Positions 8,136-17,888 are shown, counted from the first letter of the stretch. The stretch: 64,000 nucleotides of DNA from Ochrovirga pacifica (GCF_000220525.1 NZ_AFPK01000043.1:45334-109333); one strand, 5' to 3'. The notes: generated by a model not told the origin, from the sequence alone. Translations and numbers: made by a program.

Positions 8136-9599
8136 TTAGCGAGAATAGTTTGGTGCTTCTTTGGTAATCGTTACATCATGCGGATGACTTTCTGCAATTC
8201 CCGAAGCAGTAATTCTTACAAACTCAGCCTTTTTTTGATCTTGAATTGTTGCAGCTCCACAATATCCCATACCGGCACGCAAACCACCAATAAATTGGTG
8301 CATGGTTTCGTACAACTCACCTTTATAAGGAACTCTTCCTTCAATTCCTTCTGGAACTAATTTTTTACTATTATCTTCTTCACCTTGGAAATACCTGTCT
8401 TTAGAACCTTTTTTCATGGCTTCTACAGACCCCATACCCCTGTAAGATTTAAACCTTCTTCCGTTAAACAAGATTACTTCTCCTGGTGCTTCTTTTGTTC
8501 CCGCTAATAAAGAACCTAACATTACAGAATCTGCTCCTGCAGCTATAGCTTTAGGAATGTCTCCAGTATAACGTACTCCACCATCCGCAATTACTGGTAC
8601 ACCTGTACCAGCCAGAGCTTCGGAAACCTGCATTACTGCAGATAGCTGAGGAAAACCAACTCCTGCAACCACACGTGTTGTACAAATAGAACCAGGACCA
8701 ATCCCTACTTTTACAGCATCTGCACCTGCAGCTACTAAATCTTTAGCTGCCTTTACAGTAACAATATTACCTGCTACAACGTCTAAATTAGGATATGCAT
8801 CTTTGATTTCTTTTAGTTTTTTTAAGATGTTGATAGAGTGTCCGTGAGCAGAATCTAAGACAACTGCATCTACCCCTTCTTTTACCAAAGCAGCAACTCT
8901 TTCCAAACAATCGTCTGTTACACCAATTGCAGCCGCTACTCTTAATCTTCCATATTCATCTTTATTGGCTTCAGGATTTTCTCTAACTTTTACTATATCT
9001 CTAAAAGTTATCAAACCTACCAGCTTAAAGTTATCATCTACAATAGGTAGTTTTTCTACCTTATTGTCTTGTAAAATTTCTTCAGCTTGTTTTAAAGAAG
9101 TTCCTGCAGATACAGTTACCAAACCTTCAGAGGTCATTACTTCTTGAATTTTTCTTTCAAAATTCTTTTCAAATCTTAAATCTCTGTTAGTTACAATTCC
9201 TTTTAATATATCGTTTTCATCAACAACAGGAATTCCTCCAATTTTGTGTTCTCTCATCAACAAATTGGCATCGTTAACTGTTTGATCTGCAGTAATAGTA
9301 ACTGGTTCTAAAATCATTCCTGCTTCAGAACGTTTTACTTTTTTTACCTGTTTAGCTTGTGCCTTTATCGACATATTTTTATGAATCACTCCAATTCCTC
9401 CTTCTCTGGCAATGGCAATGGCCATGCTAGATTCTGTTACTGTATCCATAGCAGCAGATACAATTGGAGTGTTTAAAGGAATATTTCTAGAAAATTTAGA
9501 TTTTATAGAGACCGTATTGGGTAACACTTCTGAATAGGCTGGGACTAGTAATACATCATCGTAAGTAAGTCCTTCAGAAATAACTTTTGTGGTAGACAT
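8136..9599 (-). CDS. guaB: IMP dehydrogenase
   Basis: The start at 9599 ([20 protein letters not shown]) was preferred over an in-frame extension of 17 codons because it matches the family N-terminus; the protein is then 487 residues. It has the TIM-barrel catalytic domain interrupted by two CBS domains (about 95-215). The active-site loop [15 protein letters not shown] carries the catalytic Cys, and the flap YRGMGS follows. It converts IMP to XMP, the committed step in GMP synthesis. It is a single-gene transcript with its own terminator; a -7-like TATATTTG lies at 9634-9627. Confidence 0.96.
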   Translation of the reverse strand: MSTTKVISEGLTYDDVLLVPAYSEVLPNTVSIKSKFSRNIPLNTPIVSAAMDTVTESSMAIAIAREGGIGVIHKNMSIKAQAKQVKKVKRSEAGMILEPVTITADQTVNDANLLMREHKIGGIPVVDENDILKGIVTNRDLRFEKNFERKIQEVMTSEGLVTVSAGTSLKQAEEILQDNKVEKLPIVDDNFKLVGLITFRDIVKVRENPEANKDEYGRLRVAAAIGVTDDCLERVAALVKEGVDAVVLDSAHGHSINILKKLKEIKDAYPNLDVVAGNIVTVKAAKDLVAAGADAVKVGIGPGSICTTRVVAGVGFPQLSAVMQVSEALAGTGVPVIADGGVRYTGDIPKAIAAGADSVMLGSLLAGTKEAPGEVILFNGRRFKSYRGMGSVEAMKKGSKDRYFQGEEDNSKKLVPEGIEGRVPYKGELYETMHQFIGGLRAGMGYCGAATIQDQKKAEFVRITASGIAESHPHDVTITKEAPNYSR

Positions 9600-9626
9600 T
9601 TGCAATAGATATGAATTAATTGCATG

Positions 9627-9634
9627 CAAATATA
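9627..9634 (-). promoter_or_regulatory. candidate -7 box for guaB
   Basis: TATATTTG on the minus strand matches TAnnTTTG and lies 27 bases before the guaB ATG. No -33 TTG is seen at the standard spacing, so support is partial. Confidence 0.35.
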
Positions 9635-9751
9635 CGAAATAATTCAACAAAGAAATAGTTTCTGAAAAAAGAAAAAAGAGGGGTTTAAAAATTGTTCCTA
9701 AAGTTGATTTTAATTAACTTTAATTATGTATTTAACTTGTAAAATTTAACC

Positions 9752-10582
9752 ATGAAAAATATTATTATTCCTGTAGATTTTTCAAAATATTCAGAATATG
9801 CGTTAAAAGTAGGTGCTCAGTTTGCTAAAAAACACAACACCAAGCTAACTTTAGTGCACATGTTGGAAATGCCTACTGGATATTCGGATCATAGTGTAGA
9901 CCAAAAAACCACTGTGTTTATGCTAAAATTGGCCGAAAAAAAATTTGATGAATTTATTGACAAAGATTACTTAGAAGATGTTTCTGTAGACCTTGTGATT
10001 AAACACTATGCATTATTTCCCGAAATTGGAGTTTTGGCCAAAGAATTAAATGCGGATTTAATTATAATGGGGTCGCATGGTGTAAGCGAACACGACGATT
10101 TTTTTCTAGGTTCTAATACCGAAAAAGTTGTAAAAACATCTAAAATTCCTGTGTTAGTCATTAAAAAAGAAATTGATTCTATCGATTTTGATAAAGTTGT
10201 TTATGTTAGTGATTTTAAAACAGAATCTGTAGAAGCTTATCAAAAAGCAAAAACATTCTTTAATTTAATAAAGGTAAAACCCAAACTTTTGTTTATTAAC
10301 AAAGCCGACGGTGGTTTTGTTTCAACCAAAGAAATGGAGACTAGATTTCAGAACTTTTTACAAAAAGCAGATGGAAATCTAGACAATCTATCTTACTTTG
10401 ATAATTATGATGATTATACGGTTTTAGATGGGGTTAAGTACTATGTGGAAAAAAACAATATTTCATTGGTTTCTATTGCTACCCACGGAAAATCTAGTAT
10501 TTCTAAATTTTTTAATCACAGTGTGTCTTTAGAAATAGCCAATCATTTAGAGACTCCTGTGCTTACCTTACTTATTTCATAA
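9752..10582 (+). CDS. universal stress protein, tandem UspA domains
   Basis: The protein has 276 residues in two UspA-like halves (about 1-145 and 150-276). The first half begins MKNIIIPVDFSKYSEYALK and holds the ATP-binding-type motif IIMGSHGVSE...GSNTEKVV. The second half ends VSIATHGKSSISKFFNHSV and has a more degenerate nucleotide loop. Cytoplasmic, probably stress-induced; the molecular role of Usp proteins is not defined by sequence. It is transcribed divergently from guaB and ends in a bidirectional terminator shared with the convergent symporter gene. Confidence 0.88.
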   Translation: MKNIIIPVDFSKYSEYALKVGAQFAKKHNTKLTLVHMLEMPTGYSDHSVDQKTTVFMLKLAEKKFDEFIDKDYLEDVSVDLVIKHYALFPEIGVLAKELNADLIIMGSHGVSEHDDFFLGSNTEKVVKTSKIPVLVIKKEIDSIDFDKVVYVSDFKTESVEAYQKAKTFFNLIKVKPKLLFINKADGGFVSTKEMETRFQNFLQKADGNLDNLSYFDNYDDYTVLDGVKYYVEKNNISLVSIATHGKSSISKFFNHSVSLEIANHLETPVLTLLIS

Positions 10583-10602
10583 TAAAGTTAATTTTAATAT
10601 CG

Positions 10603-10637
10603 AAAAAGTCGTAGCAGCTTATGTTACGACTTTTTTT
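10603..10637. terminator. bidirectional terminator between usp and the DAACS symporter
   Basis: AAAAAGTCGTA (10603-10613) pairs with TACGACTTTTT (10625-10635), an 11-bp perfect stem with an 11-base loop and A/T tracts on both sides. The stop codon of the minus-strand symporter gene lies inside the stem. Confidence 0.8.
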
Positions 10638-11904
10638 GATGCTTGTTTACAAGCAATGCTACAGTTGCATCACCTGTAACATTTACAGTAGTTCTTAACA
10701 TATCTAAAGGTCTATCTACAGCAAAAATTAAGGCCAATCCTATTGATAGTAAATCTTTAGGAAAACCAATACTATCTAATACTATAATAAGCATTACCAT
10801 TCCTGCACCAGGTACAGCTGCTGATCCTATTGAAGCCAATAAAGCAGTAATAATAATAGTGATTTGATTTTCGAAAATTAAACCTTCTGGCCACAATACT
10901 TGCATAATAAAAACTGCTGCTACTGCTTGATACAAACTTGTTCCATCCATATTAATGGTTGCTCCTACCGGTAGCACAAAACTAGCTACCTCATTTTTTA
11001 CCCCTAAGTGCTCTTCAACTCTTTCCATGGTTATTGGCAAGGTAGCTGCACTAGAACTTGTAGAGAAAGCAAGCAATTGTGCTGGTGCAATATTTTTTAA
11101 AAACCATAAAGGTGATTTTTTTAAGAAAATAGCAATACACAAACTATAAAAAACAATCATTAGTGCCAACCCTCCTATTACTACCAATGCGTATTTTAAT
11201 AAAGCCATTAAAACACTGGTATCATTAGAGGTTACAATTACCGATGCCAATAATGCAAAAACTGCATAAGGAGCAAATAACATAATGATGTCTATCATTT
11301 TTAAGACGACTTCATTTAGCGAATCAAAGAATTTTCTTAACGGTTTTGCCTTTTTCTTATCAATTAACAACAAACAAAAACCAAGAAACAAAGTAAATAC
11401 AATTACCTGTAACATATTTTTATTGTTGCTCATGGCATGAATAATGTTACTAGGAACAATATCTTCTACAAACTGTAAAGGGCCATTACTTTTTTGGGCA
11501 GCAGCAGTATTTAATTTGTCTTGTAAAGAAGCATCCGCTGCATAAGTGTCTTTTAAAACTTGTACTGTTTCTGACGAAATTCCTTCTCCGGGTTTTATTA
11601 CATTTACAATTGTTAGCCCAATAACGATGGCAACTATTGTTGTAAAAATATACGTCACCACAGTTCTAATTCCCATAGACTTAAACTTAGAAATATCTTT
11701 TAAATCTGCCACACCTTTGATAAGAGACCCCATGATTAGAGGCATGGCAATTAACTTTAACAGATTTACAAAAATAGTCCCGAATGGTTTTATCCAATGG
11801 ATTGTGAACTCTTTTCCTCCTGGAATTCCAGAACAAATCAATCCAAAAATAATTCCTAAAATTAGTCCTATAATTATTTTCCAATGGAGAGCTAGTTTTT
11901 TCAT
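10624..11904 (-). CDS. dicarboxylate/amino acid:cation symporter (DAACS/GltPh family)
   Basis: The ATG at 11904 (MKKLALHWKIIIGLILG) is preferred to a TTG nine codons upstream, giving 426 residues. The family signatures are visible: the serine-rich re-entrant hairpin AFSTSSSAATLPIT, the NMDGTSLY motif in TM7 and a second re-entrant loop near SIGSAAVPGAG. An inner-membrane sodium- or proton-coupled carrier for glutamate, aspartate or C4-dicarboxylates; the exact substrate cannot be read. It is followed on its own strand by the usp-shared terminator. Confidence 0.9.
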   Translation of the reverse strand: MKKLALHWKIIIGLILGIIFGLICSGIPGGKEFTIHWIKPFGTIFVNLLKLIAMPLIMGSLIKGVADLKDISKFKSMGIRTVVTYIFTTIVAIVIGLTIVNVIKPGEGISSETVQVLKDTYAADASLQDKLNTAAAQKSNGPLQFVEDIVPSNIIHAMSNNKNMLQVIVFTLFLGFCLLLIDKKKAKPLRKFFDSLNEVVLKMIDIIMLFAPYAVFALLASVIVTSNDTSVLMALLKYALVVIGGLALMIVFYSLCIAIFLKKSPLWFLKNIAPAQLLAFSTSSSAATLPITMERVEEHLGVKNEVASFVLPVGATINMDGTSLYQAVAAVFIMQVLWPEGLIFENQITIIITALLASIGSAAVPGAGMVMLIIVLDSIGFPKDLLSIGLALIFAVDRPLDMLRTTVNVTGDATVALLVNKHQKKS

Positions 11905-11965
11905 AATTCTGTCTAAGGGTTTGGATTCCAAAAATAGAAATTATAATACAATCTAAAGGTGTGTA

Positions 11966-12085
11966 TTAGCAGTTACATTTCCCATCTTTACAGGAACTTT
12001 TGTCTTTTTTAAAAAACTTTGAATATAAAATCCATCCTGCAATAACAAAAGTTAAAACAACTAATATAGGTTGAATAAATCTCAT
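11966..12085 (-). CDS. FeoB-associated Cys-rich small membrane protein
   Basis: A 39-residue protein starting MRFIQPILVV at 12085, with one membrane helix (about 5-22) and a short Cys-rich tail, CKDGKCNC. Its ATG shares one base with the feoB TGA stop, so translation is coupled. Small proteins of this form are known as FeoB-associated Cys-rich membrane proteins and play the part of FeoC-like accessory factors in many bacteria. The cysteines could bind iron or sense redox state; that is inference. Confidence 0.8.
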   Translation of the reverse strand: MRFIQPILVVLTFVIAGWILYSKFFKKDKSSCKDGKCNC

Positions 12086-14049
12086 CAGCTTAGTGTTTGA
12101 TATGCAATAAATGCAGTTAAATAAGCAAATCCAGACATAGCAAACATTTGAATTAATGGCCATTTCCATCCATTGGTTTCTCTTTTTACAATGGCAATAG
12201 TACTCATACACTGCATGGCAAAAGCGTAAAATAATAAGATAGATATTCCTGTTGCAAAAGAATATACGGGTTTTTCTGTGCCGTCGTATACTTCTTTTTT
12301 CATACGTTCTTTTATGGTTGATTCGTCTTCACTTCCAATACTGTAAATTGTAGCTAAAGTTCCAACAAATACTTCTCTAGCGGCAAAAGAAGTAATCACT
12401 GCTACTCCTATTTTCCAATCATAGCCTAAAGGTCTAATTACAGGTTCAATAAATTTACCCATCACCCCAATGTATGAGTTTTCTAATTTGTAAGAGGCAA
12501 TTTTAGCTCCTAATTCTCCTTCTGATAAATTTGGGTGGCTTGCTTGTACTGCTTCTTGAGCATTGCTCAATCGATCCCCAGGTCCGTAAGAAGCCAACCC
12601 CCAAAGTATAATAGAGATTGCTAGTATAATTTTACCTGCCTCAAAAACAAAAGCTTTAGTTTTTTCTACCACATTGTACGCTACATTTTTAAACAAAGGA
12701 AGTTTGTAATTGGGCATTTCTACCACAAAGTAAGATTTGGATACTATGTGAAGGACTTTGTCTAAAATAGCTGCAGCTATAATTGCAGTTGCAAAACCTA
12801 ATAAATACAAAGTCATTAAAACCAACCCTTGAACATTAAAGGATAAAAAAGTCTGTTCTTTAGGAATAATCAAACTAATAATAATAGCGTATACAGGCAA
12901 ACGAGCAGAACAAGTAGTAAATGGAGTTACTAGAATAGTAATCAATCGTTCTTTCCAGTTCTCTATATTTCTGGCAGACATAATTGCTGGTATGGCACAA
13001 GCTGTTCCTGAAATTAAGGGCACAATACTTTTTCCACTCAACCCAAAACGTCTCATCAATCGATCCATTAAAAAAACAACACGGCTCATGTATCCGCTTT
13101 CTTCTAATACAGATGTAAACAGAAATAAAAATGCTATTTGAGGAATAAAAATTACAATTCCTCCAATTCCTGGTACAATTCCCTCTGAAACCAAATTGGT
13201 AAAAACACCTGGCGGTAAGTTGTTGCTTGTCCACTGAGCTAAGTTTGCAAAACTTTCATCAATCCAGTCCATAGGAACCGATGACCAAGAAAACAATGCT
13301 TGAAATACAAGGAACAACAACGTAAAAAAGATTGCATATCCGTATACTTTATGTATTAAAATTCTATCTAAAAATGTTCTTAAATCCTTAGCTGACTGTG
13401 GGTCTTGAGAAAAAGTATTTTCTAGAACTTTTTTAATAAACTGGTAACGCCTAACTGTTTCTAAATGATGTTTGTTGGTTTTTTCTTTTGGTAAAACCGA
13501 CTGGCCCTTATTTACATCTACAAAACATGGGGTTGTGTCCAATTCCTTATAATTGGCCAATAAATCTTTAAGGTGAGAAATTCCTTTGTTTTTTTTAGTG
13601 CTGATTAAAGAAATTTTGGTTTTTAATTGTTTCTCTAATTTAGGAATATCAATATCTATTCCTCTTAAAGCCATTCGATCAGCCATATTTACGGCCAAAA
13701 CAGTTGGAATTCCTAAGTCTTTAATTTGTGTGTAGATGTATAAATTACGTTTTAAATTTTCAATATCCACCACCACCACTACCACATCAGGATAATTTGG
13801 ATTTTCTTTTTGCGTTAATACAGAAACAGCTACATCCTCGTCAATAGAACTTGGATTTAAACTATAAGTACCAGGTAAATCTATAATTTCTGCATCAATC
13901 TTTTGATCGATTTTACTAAAACCTATTTTTTTATCAACGGTAATTCCAGGATAATTTCCTACTTTTTGATTCAACCCTGTTAGTCTATTAAACAAAGAGG
14001 TTTTTCCCGTATTTGGGTTTCCTATTAAAGCTACTTTTAGTGTACTCAT
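12085..14049 (-). CDS. feoB: ferrous iron transporter B
   Basis: The start at 14049 (MSTLKVALIG) forms an ATGA overlap with the feoA stop and gives 654 residues. The N-terminal G domain has G1 GNPNTGKTS (10-18), G3 DLPGTYSL and G4 NMAD. The C-terminal half has the paired FeoB membrane regions with gating motifs such as GTACAIPA and the region ending AAREVFVGTLATIYS. It imports Fe2+ across the inner membrane. It sits between feoA and the small Cys-rich partner in one operon. Confidence 0.95.
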   Translation of the reverse strand: MSTLKVALIGNPNTGKTSLFNRLTGLNQKVGNYPGITVDKKIGFSKIDQKIDAEIIDLPGTYSLNPSSIDEDVAVSVLTQKENPNYPDVVVVVVDIENLKRNLYIYTQIKDLGIPTVLAVNMADRMALRGIDIDIPKLEKQLKTKISLISTKKNKGISHLKDLLANYKELDTTPCFVDVNKGQSVLPKEKTNKHHLETVRRYQFIKKVLENTFSQDPQSAKDLRTFLDRILIHKVYGYAIFFTLLFLVFQALFSWSSVPMDWIDESFANLAQWTSNNLPPGVFTNLVSEGIVPGIGGIVIFIPQIAFLFLFTSVLEESGYMSRVVFLMDRLMRRFGLSGKSIVPLISGTACAIPAIMSARNIENWKERLITILVTPFTTCSARLPVYAIIISLIIPKEQTFLSFNVQGLVLMTLYLLGFATAIIAAAILDKVLHIVSKSYFVVEMPNYKLPLFKNVAYNVVEKTKAFVFEAGKIILAISIILWGLASYGPGDRLSNAQEAVQASHPNLSEGELGAKIASYKLENSYIGVMGKFIEPVIRPLGYDWKIGVAVITSFAAREVFVGTLATIYSIGSEDESTIKERMKKEVYDGTEKPVYSFATGISILLFYAFAMQCMSTIAIVKRETNGWKWPLIQMFAMSGFAYLTAFIAYQTLS

Positions 14050-14276
14050 ATTTTTTCTACCCAAATTTTTGTTGCCATTTCTAACCGAATAGCTACATAC
14101 GTTCCACTAATATTTATATACAAAGGGTCTTGCATTGGGGCACGTTGTAAAACTTCTATATAGTTCCCTTCTATACATCCCATCTCAATTAGTTTTAAAG
14201 GAATTATATCTTCTTGATATGACTTGATAATAGCCCTTTCTCCTCTTTGCAAATCGGCAACTGTATGTATTTTCAT
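14046..14276 (-). CDS. feoA: ferrous iron transport protein A
   Basis: A 76-residue SH3-like protein with the family pattern LQRGERAIIKSYQ...LKLIEMGCIEGNYIEVLQRAPMQDPLYINI. It is the cytoplasmic partner of FeoB. Its stop overlaps the feoB start (ATGA). The upstream 290-base gap holds two -7-like boxes and strong hairpins (see separate entries). Confidence 0.93.
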   Translation of the reverse strand: MKIHTVADLQRGERAIIKSYQEDIIPLKLIEMGCIEGNYIEVLQRAPMQDPLYINISGTYVAIRLEMATKIWVEKI

Positions 14277-14298
14277 TCAATAGAATTCTGTAGTTAAA

Positions 14299-14358
14299 AC
14301 CTTTAATAAAATTTAATTCTCTAAATCAAATTAAAAAGTATAAAGGTCTGCAAAGATA
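14299..14358 (-). promoter_or_regulatory. candidate feoA promoter and structured leader
   Basis: A -7-like TATCTTTG lies on the minus strand at 14358-14351. Between it and feoA lie nested inverted repeats, ACCTTTA/TAAAGGT (14299-14305 with 14341-14347) around TTTAATT/AATTAAA (14312-14318 with 14329-14335). The leader may fold, but the arms are AT-rich and the -33 box is not clear. No classical Fur box was recognised. Confidence 0.3.
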
Positions 14359-14410
14359 TAAACTATTTAGATTTATTTAAAATTAACAAAGCCAAATATA
14401 TCTGAATAGA

Positions 14411-14444
14411 AAAAATCTTGTCTTAAAAAAAAGACAAGATTTTT
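14411..14444. terminator. 14-bp perfect terminator-like hairpin between divergent genes
   Basis: AAAAATCTTGTCTT (14411-14424), a six-A loop and its exact complement (14431-14444). A/T tracts flank both arms, so it could end transcription in either direction. It lies between feoA (leftward) and an unknown gene (rightward), where a terminator is not expected. Confidence 0.5.
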
Positions 14445-14566
14445 AGATACAAAAACAAACTTTTATTAACAATCTATAAACTCGAAATGGTTAAAGATGA
14501 AACAAAGATATTAATTGTATTTATTCTAAATAAAAATAAAGTATTATTTTTGAAAAAAATACATTT

Positions 14567-14917
14567 ATGAAATCATATAAAATAATTTATGCCAACCATT
14601 TTGGGAATAGTTGTCTGTTACTAGAAAGTTTAAATCAAAAAATAGTTTATTTAGAATTCAACCAACTTATACTTTCAGTAGAAACCCAAGAATTAAACTC
14701 CTTTATTAAATCAACTCAAGAAATAATTAACCTACACTCTAATTGCAAATGTCCTAGAGACTTTAAAAACAAAATGATTGTTTATAAAGGCAATCAAATG
14801 GAAATAAAAATGGTCTTAAGCTATAATCAATTACTACAGTTAATTGATTTATTAAAAGGAACAGTTTTTAAAATTTCTATGGATGATATCTTAAAATCTT
14901 ATAGAATCAAAAACTAA
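14567..14917 (+). CDS. small hypothetical protein, divergent from feoAB
   Basis: A 116-residue protein with no signal peptide or membrane helix. It has two cysteines close together, NCKCPRDF, around residues 61-63. The pattern of strands at the N-terminus followed by a helix near SVETQELNSFIKSTQEI weakly recalls small Bacteroidota proteins of the DUF6686 type, but I am not sure of this. A TATTTTTG box lies 14 bases before the ATG. Its place next to feoAB suggests an iron link; function unknown. Confidence 0.65.
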   Translation: MKSYKIIYANHFGNSCLLLESLNQKIVYLEFNQLILSVETQELNSFIKSTQEIINLHSNCKCPRDFKNKMIVYKGNQMEIKMVLSYNQLLQLIDLLKGTVFKISMDDILKSYRIKN

Positions 14918-14921
14918 AAAA

Positions 14922-14957
14922 AACAGGACTGTAAAATTAATTATAGTCCTGTTCTTT
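14922..14957. terminator. bidirectional terminator
   Basis: AACAGGACT (14922-14930) pairs with AGTCCTGTT (14945-14953), preceded by a long A tract and followed by T-rich sequence. It lies between the convergent ends of the unknown gene and the haem-binding gene. Confidence 0.75.
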
Positions 14958-14975
14958 ATAATTTATTAAATAATT

Positions 14976-15416
14976 TTAATATTTCGACATAGCTTCTTTA
15001 GCCCAAGCTACCAACAATTCTCTTTCTGATTTTGATAATTCTCCGTGCATATTTTCGTAAGAATTTAAAGGCATTTTACCTTCTTCTACTTCCTCTTCTA
15101 CCTCGTGTAATTTATGTTTTTTCTTTTTTGCGTCGTAGGTATCCCAAGCAGAAAAATTTAAGTGTTCTTTTCCTTCTTCTACATGATGATTGATCCAAAA
15201 AGAAACAGGAGCAATCTTTGCATACCATGGATAGGTGGTTTTGTTAGAATGGCAATCAAAACACTGTGATGTTAAGATAGCCTGTATTTCTTGATTTGGT
15301 TTTGTTTCGTTGATAAAAGCAGATACTTCATGTGTTACTGCTTCATTTTTCCTACCTCCAAAAAACTGCATCACTACCAAAACAATTACAATTCCGAGGA
15401 ATATTTTTTTTACCAT
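14976..15416 (-). CDS. haem-binding domain protein (CxxCH), exported
   Basis: A 146-residue protein with an N-terminal membrane anchor/signal (about 4-19) and one c-type haem motif, CFDCH at 52-56, followed by NKTTYPWYAKIAPVSFW, the signature of the Haem_bd (PF14376) family. A possible distal Met lies in GKMPLNSY. It probably faces the periplasm and binds haem. It is the last gene of the DUF4856-imelysin-HTTM-TonB receptor unit, 6 bases after the receptor, so it may serve as an electron-transfer or ferric-reduction partner for the imported iron; that role is inferred. Confidence 0.85.
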   Translation of the reverse strand: MVKKIFLGIVIVLVVMQFFGGRKNEAVTHEVSAFINETKPNQEIQAILTSQCFDCHSNKTTYPWYAKIAPVSFWINHHVEEGKEHLNFSAWDTYDAKKKKHKLHEVEEEVEEGKMPLNSYENMHGELSKSERELLVAWAKEAMSKY

Positions 15417-15422
15417 ATCTTG

Positions 15423-17888
15423 TTAAAATTTAATTTCTAAAGTCCCGTAAAAATAACGTGGTTCCGCTGGAATAATACCCGGTCCAGGATACCCCGTTGC
15501 TCTGCGTGTAAAATAACTGTTGTCTAAGATATTATTAATTCCGGTTTCTACTAAAAAATGTTTCGAAAATTTATATGACAAAGAAACATCTAAAATGTTA
15601 TAAGCAGGGATAGATCCTGCAATACTGTTGTTATTGTTGGGATTGTAAGGAGCATTGGTAACGTCTGTAAATTGGTCACCTATATATGTATACTGTACAT
15701 TTCCTAACAAGTTTTTCCAACCAAAACTTGCTCCTGTTTTTAAGTTGATTGCAGGAATAAACTCTACCTCATTACCGGCAACACCATTCTCTTCAGATTC
15801 AAGATACACAGACTTGGTTACAGCAAAATTGCTATAAACATCTAGCTTTAAATCATCGGCATTTTTAAAATACGTTTCTTTTATATTCCACTGCAACAAC
15901 GATTCTAATCCATAAATAAAGGCCGTTCCTATGTTTTTTCGAACCCATTGTGCTCTGTAGGGAGGTTCATTACTAAACACTTGCCCTATTCTGTTTCCGT
16001 AATACAAAGTAAATGCACTTACATCGTAAGAAAAAGCTTTTTTTACCTTTCCGCGTACTCCTACATCAGCTGTAAATCCCGTTTCATCAGTAATGTTTTC
16101 ATCAATTACAAAAGAAGGGTTAACTGTTCTAATATCAGAGAATGTTACAGAACGGTAGTTTTGTGAAATATTGGCATAACTTTCAAAGGTACGATTGGGT
16201 TTGTAGCTTAATCCTAGCCCTAAGAGCACAAAGTTTCTGACAAAGCTATTGTTATCATCAACAAATTCTGAGAGTTGAGGGTTGTTTCGATTGTAAACAA
16301 AATAATATCCTTCGGATTTTGTATTGATGTGTTCGAAACGAAAACCAGGGGTGATACTAAAATGTTTGTTGATGTTAAAAATATGTTCTCCAAATAAGGA
16401 TGCGTTAAAGTTCGGGAACTCAAAATCATTTTGATTTGGATACTGTTCTGCATTATCATCAAAAGTAAAATCGGCATCGGTTCCTTTGCTTCCAGCACCT
16501 TGACGTTGACTGTTGTTGGCTTTGTATATTTTACCTCCAATTAAATAGTAATTGGTTTTGTTTCCTAATGTATAACTAGATAAAAAACGAGTTTCTATTC
16601 CGTAATTTTTAAAATCTCCTACAATTAAATCTCTGTTAAACACATAGGTACCATCAGTATTTTGTTCATCTCCATTAACATTAAATAAATTTGGTGCAAT
16701 TAAATTAGGATTTCCTCTAAATCCAACTGCTTTTCTAGAAGCATCTAAAGCAAATAAGCTTACGGTTAATTTAGAAACATCCGTTAATTGTTGTTCTAGC
16801 TTAAAGTTGTACAATTTCCAATCCACATCAAACCAATTACGTTTTAAATAACTTTGAGTTGGATCTTCTAAAAATTGTACATCGGACAATCCCCCAGGTT
16901 GATGAGCGGTGTAATCAAAAGAGGAAATTTCGAAACTAGCTTTGGTATTTGGGTTGAATTGATATCCAATGTGTGCGAAAAAGTTTGTGGATTCGTAATC
17001 GGAATTCGGACGGAATCCATTTCCTTGTTTTCCGTTGTAATACGCATAATAACTCAGCTTATCAACCGTTCCGCTCAGTGAGGTGAAATTTGCCAAAGTA
17101 CCAAAAGAAGCTACTGTGTTTCTTGTTACAAATTCAATCGTTTTTTCTGATGGTTTTTTAGTAATAAAGTTAATCAATCCACCAAACTGCGTTCCGTATT
17201 GCAAAGAAGCTGCTCCTCGGATTACTTGTATTTGCGCTAAAGATTCGCTTGGAGGAGTGTAGTAACTTTCCGGGTAACCTAGTACATCGGCACTAATATC
17301 ATAGTCGTTTTGACGGGTGTTAAAATTGGCCGTACGATTAGGGTCTAGCCCTCTTCCCCCAATATTTAACTGCAAACCACCATCGTTACTATCGTAAATA
17401 TTCAGACCGGATACTTTAGAAAAAATTTGTCTAGGATTGTTGTTGGCTTTGTTACCACTTACCAAATCTAGGTTTACTACTTCTGTTTTTTTACCTGCAT
17501 AAATGTGAGTTCCTTCTACAGGTTTTAACGTTGTTAATCCGTAGTTAATTCTTTTTTTAGCATTCAACACCACAGCAGACAGCTGTTCTTTAATAGGCTG
17601 CAATACAACAATGTGTTGTAGTTTTTTTGTTCTTCCAATTTCCTGAGTGATGGGTTCAAATCCATAACAAAAAAAGGTATAAGATTCGTTGGTTTTTGGA
17701 GTTTCAATTTTTAAGAACCCTTCTTTATTGGTAGTTCCAACATAGAGACTAGCCCCTTTAATTATTTGTACTCCAACAATAGGTTTTTTAGTTTCAGCAT
17801 GGATTACTTTGAATCTTGATTGAGCAAATCCAAGTTGAATAAACAAACAAAAAAACAATCCTAATTTAAAATCCTTTAATCTCATCAT
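15423..17888 (-). CDS. TonB-dependent receptor, FecA-like
   Basis: An 821-residue outer-membrane protein with a signal peptide (about 1-22), a CarboxypepD_reg-like domain (about 25-95), a plug (about 120-240) and a 22-strand barrel. The plug holds NIGGRGLDPNR and DVLGYPESYYTPP, which are typical of Fe(III)-dicitrate (FecA)-type receptors in Bacteroidota. The C-terminus ends in aromatic FYGTLEIKF as expected for barrel insertion. Substrate: most likely a ferric chelate; citrate is suggested by family only. Its start overlaps the HTTM gene by 23 bases, so the two are translationally coupled. No FecR or sigma gene lies nearby. Confidence 0.88.
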   Translation of the reverse strand: MMRLKDFKLGLFFCLFIQLGFAQSRFKVIHAETKKPIVGVQIIKGASLYVGTTNKEGFLKIETPKTNESYTFFCYGFEPITQEIGRTKKLQHIVVLQPIKEQLSAVVLNAKKRINYGLTTLKPVEGTHIYAGKKTEVVNLDLVSGNKANNNPRQIFSKVSGLNIYDSNDGGLQLNIGGRGLDPNRTANFNTRQNDYDISADVLGYPESYYTPPSESLAQIQVIRGAASLQYGTQFGGLINFITKKPSEKTIEFVTRNTVASFGTLANFTSLSGTVDKLSYYAYYNGKQGNGFRPNSDYESTNFFAHIGYQFNPNTKASFEISSFDYTAHQPGGLSDVQFLEDPTQSYLKRNWFDVDWKLYNFKLEQQLTDVSKLTVSLFALDASRKAVGFRGNPNLIAPNLFNVNGDEQNTDGTYVFNRDLIVGDFKNYGIETRFLSSYTLGNKTNYYLIGGKIYKANNSQRQGAGSKGTDADFTFDDNAEQYPNQNDFEFPNFNASLFGEHIFNINKHFSITPGFRFEHINTKSEGYYFVYNRNNPQLSEFVDDNNSFVRNFVLLGLGLSYKPNRTFESYANISQNYRSVTFSDIRTVNPSFVIDENITDETGFTADVGVRGKVKKAFSYDVSAFTLYYGNRIGQVFSNEPPYRAQWVRKNIGTAFIYGLESLLQWNIKETYFKNADDLKLDVYSNFAVTKSVYLESEENGVAGNEVEFIPAINLKTGASFGWKNLLGNVQYTYIGDQFTDVTNAPYNPNNNNSIAGSIPAYNILDVSLSYKFSKHFLVETGINNILDNSYFTRRATGYPGPGIIPAEPRYFYGTLEIKF

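Noticed and set aside
9600..9650. N-terminal extension of guaB by 17 codons
   Set aside because: The extension is not in the family and contains the region of the likely promoter.
14277..14566. Fur box for feoAB
   Set aside because: No sequence close to GATAATGATAATCATTATC was found; the inverted repeats present are too AT-rich to call an operator.
16220..16540. 106-codon frame inside the TonB receptor gene
   Set aside because: Same strand, other frame within a conserved barrel gene; sequence is not protein-like.
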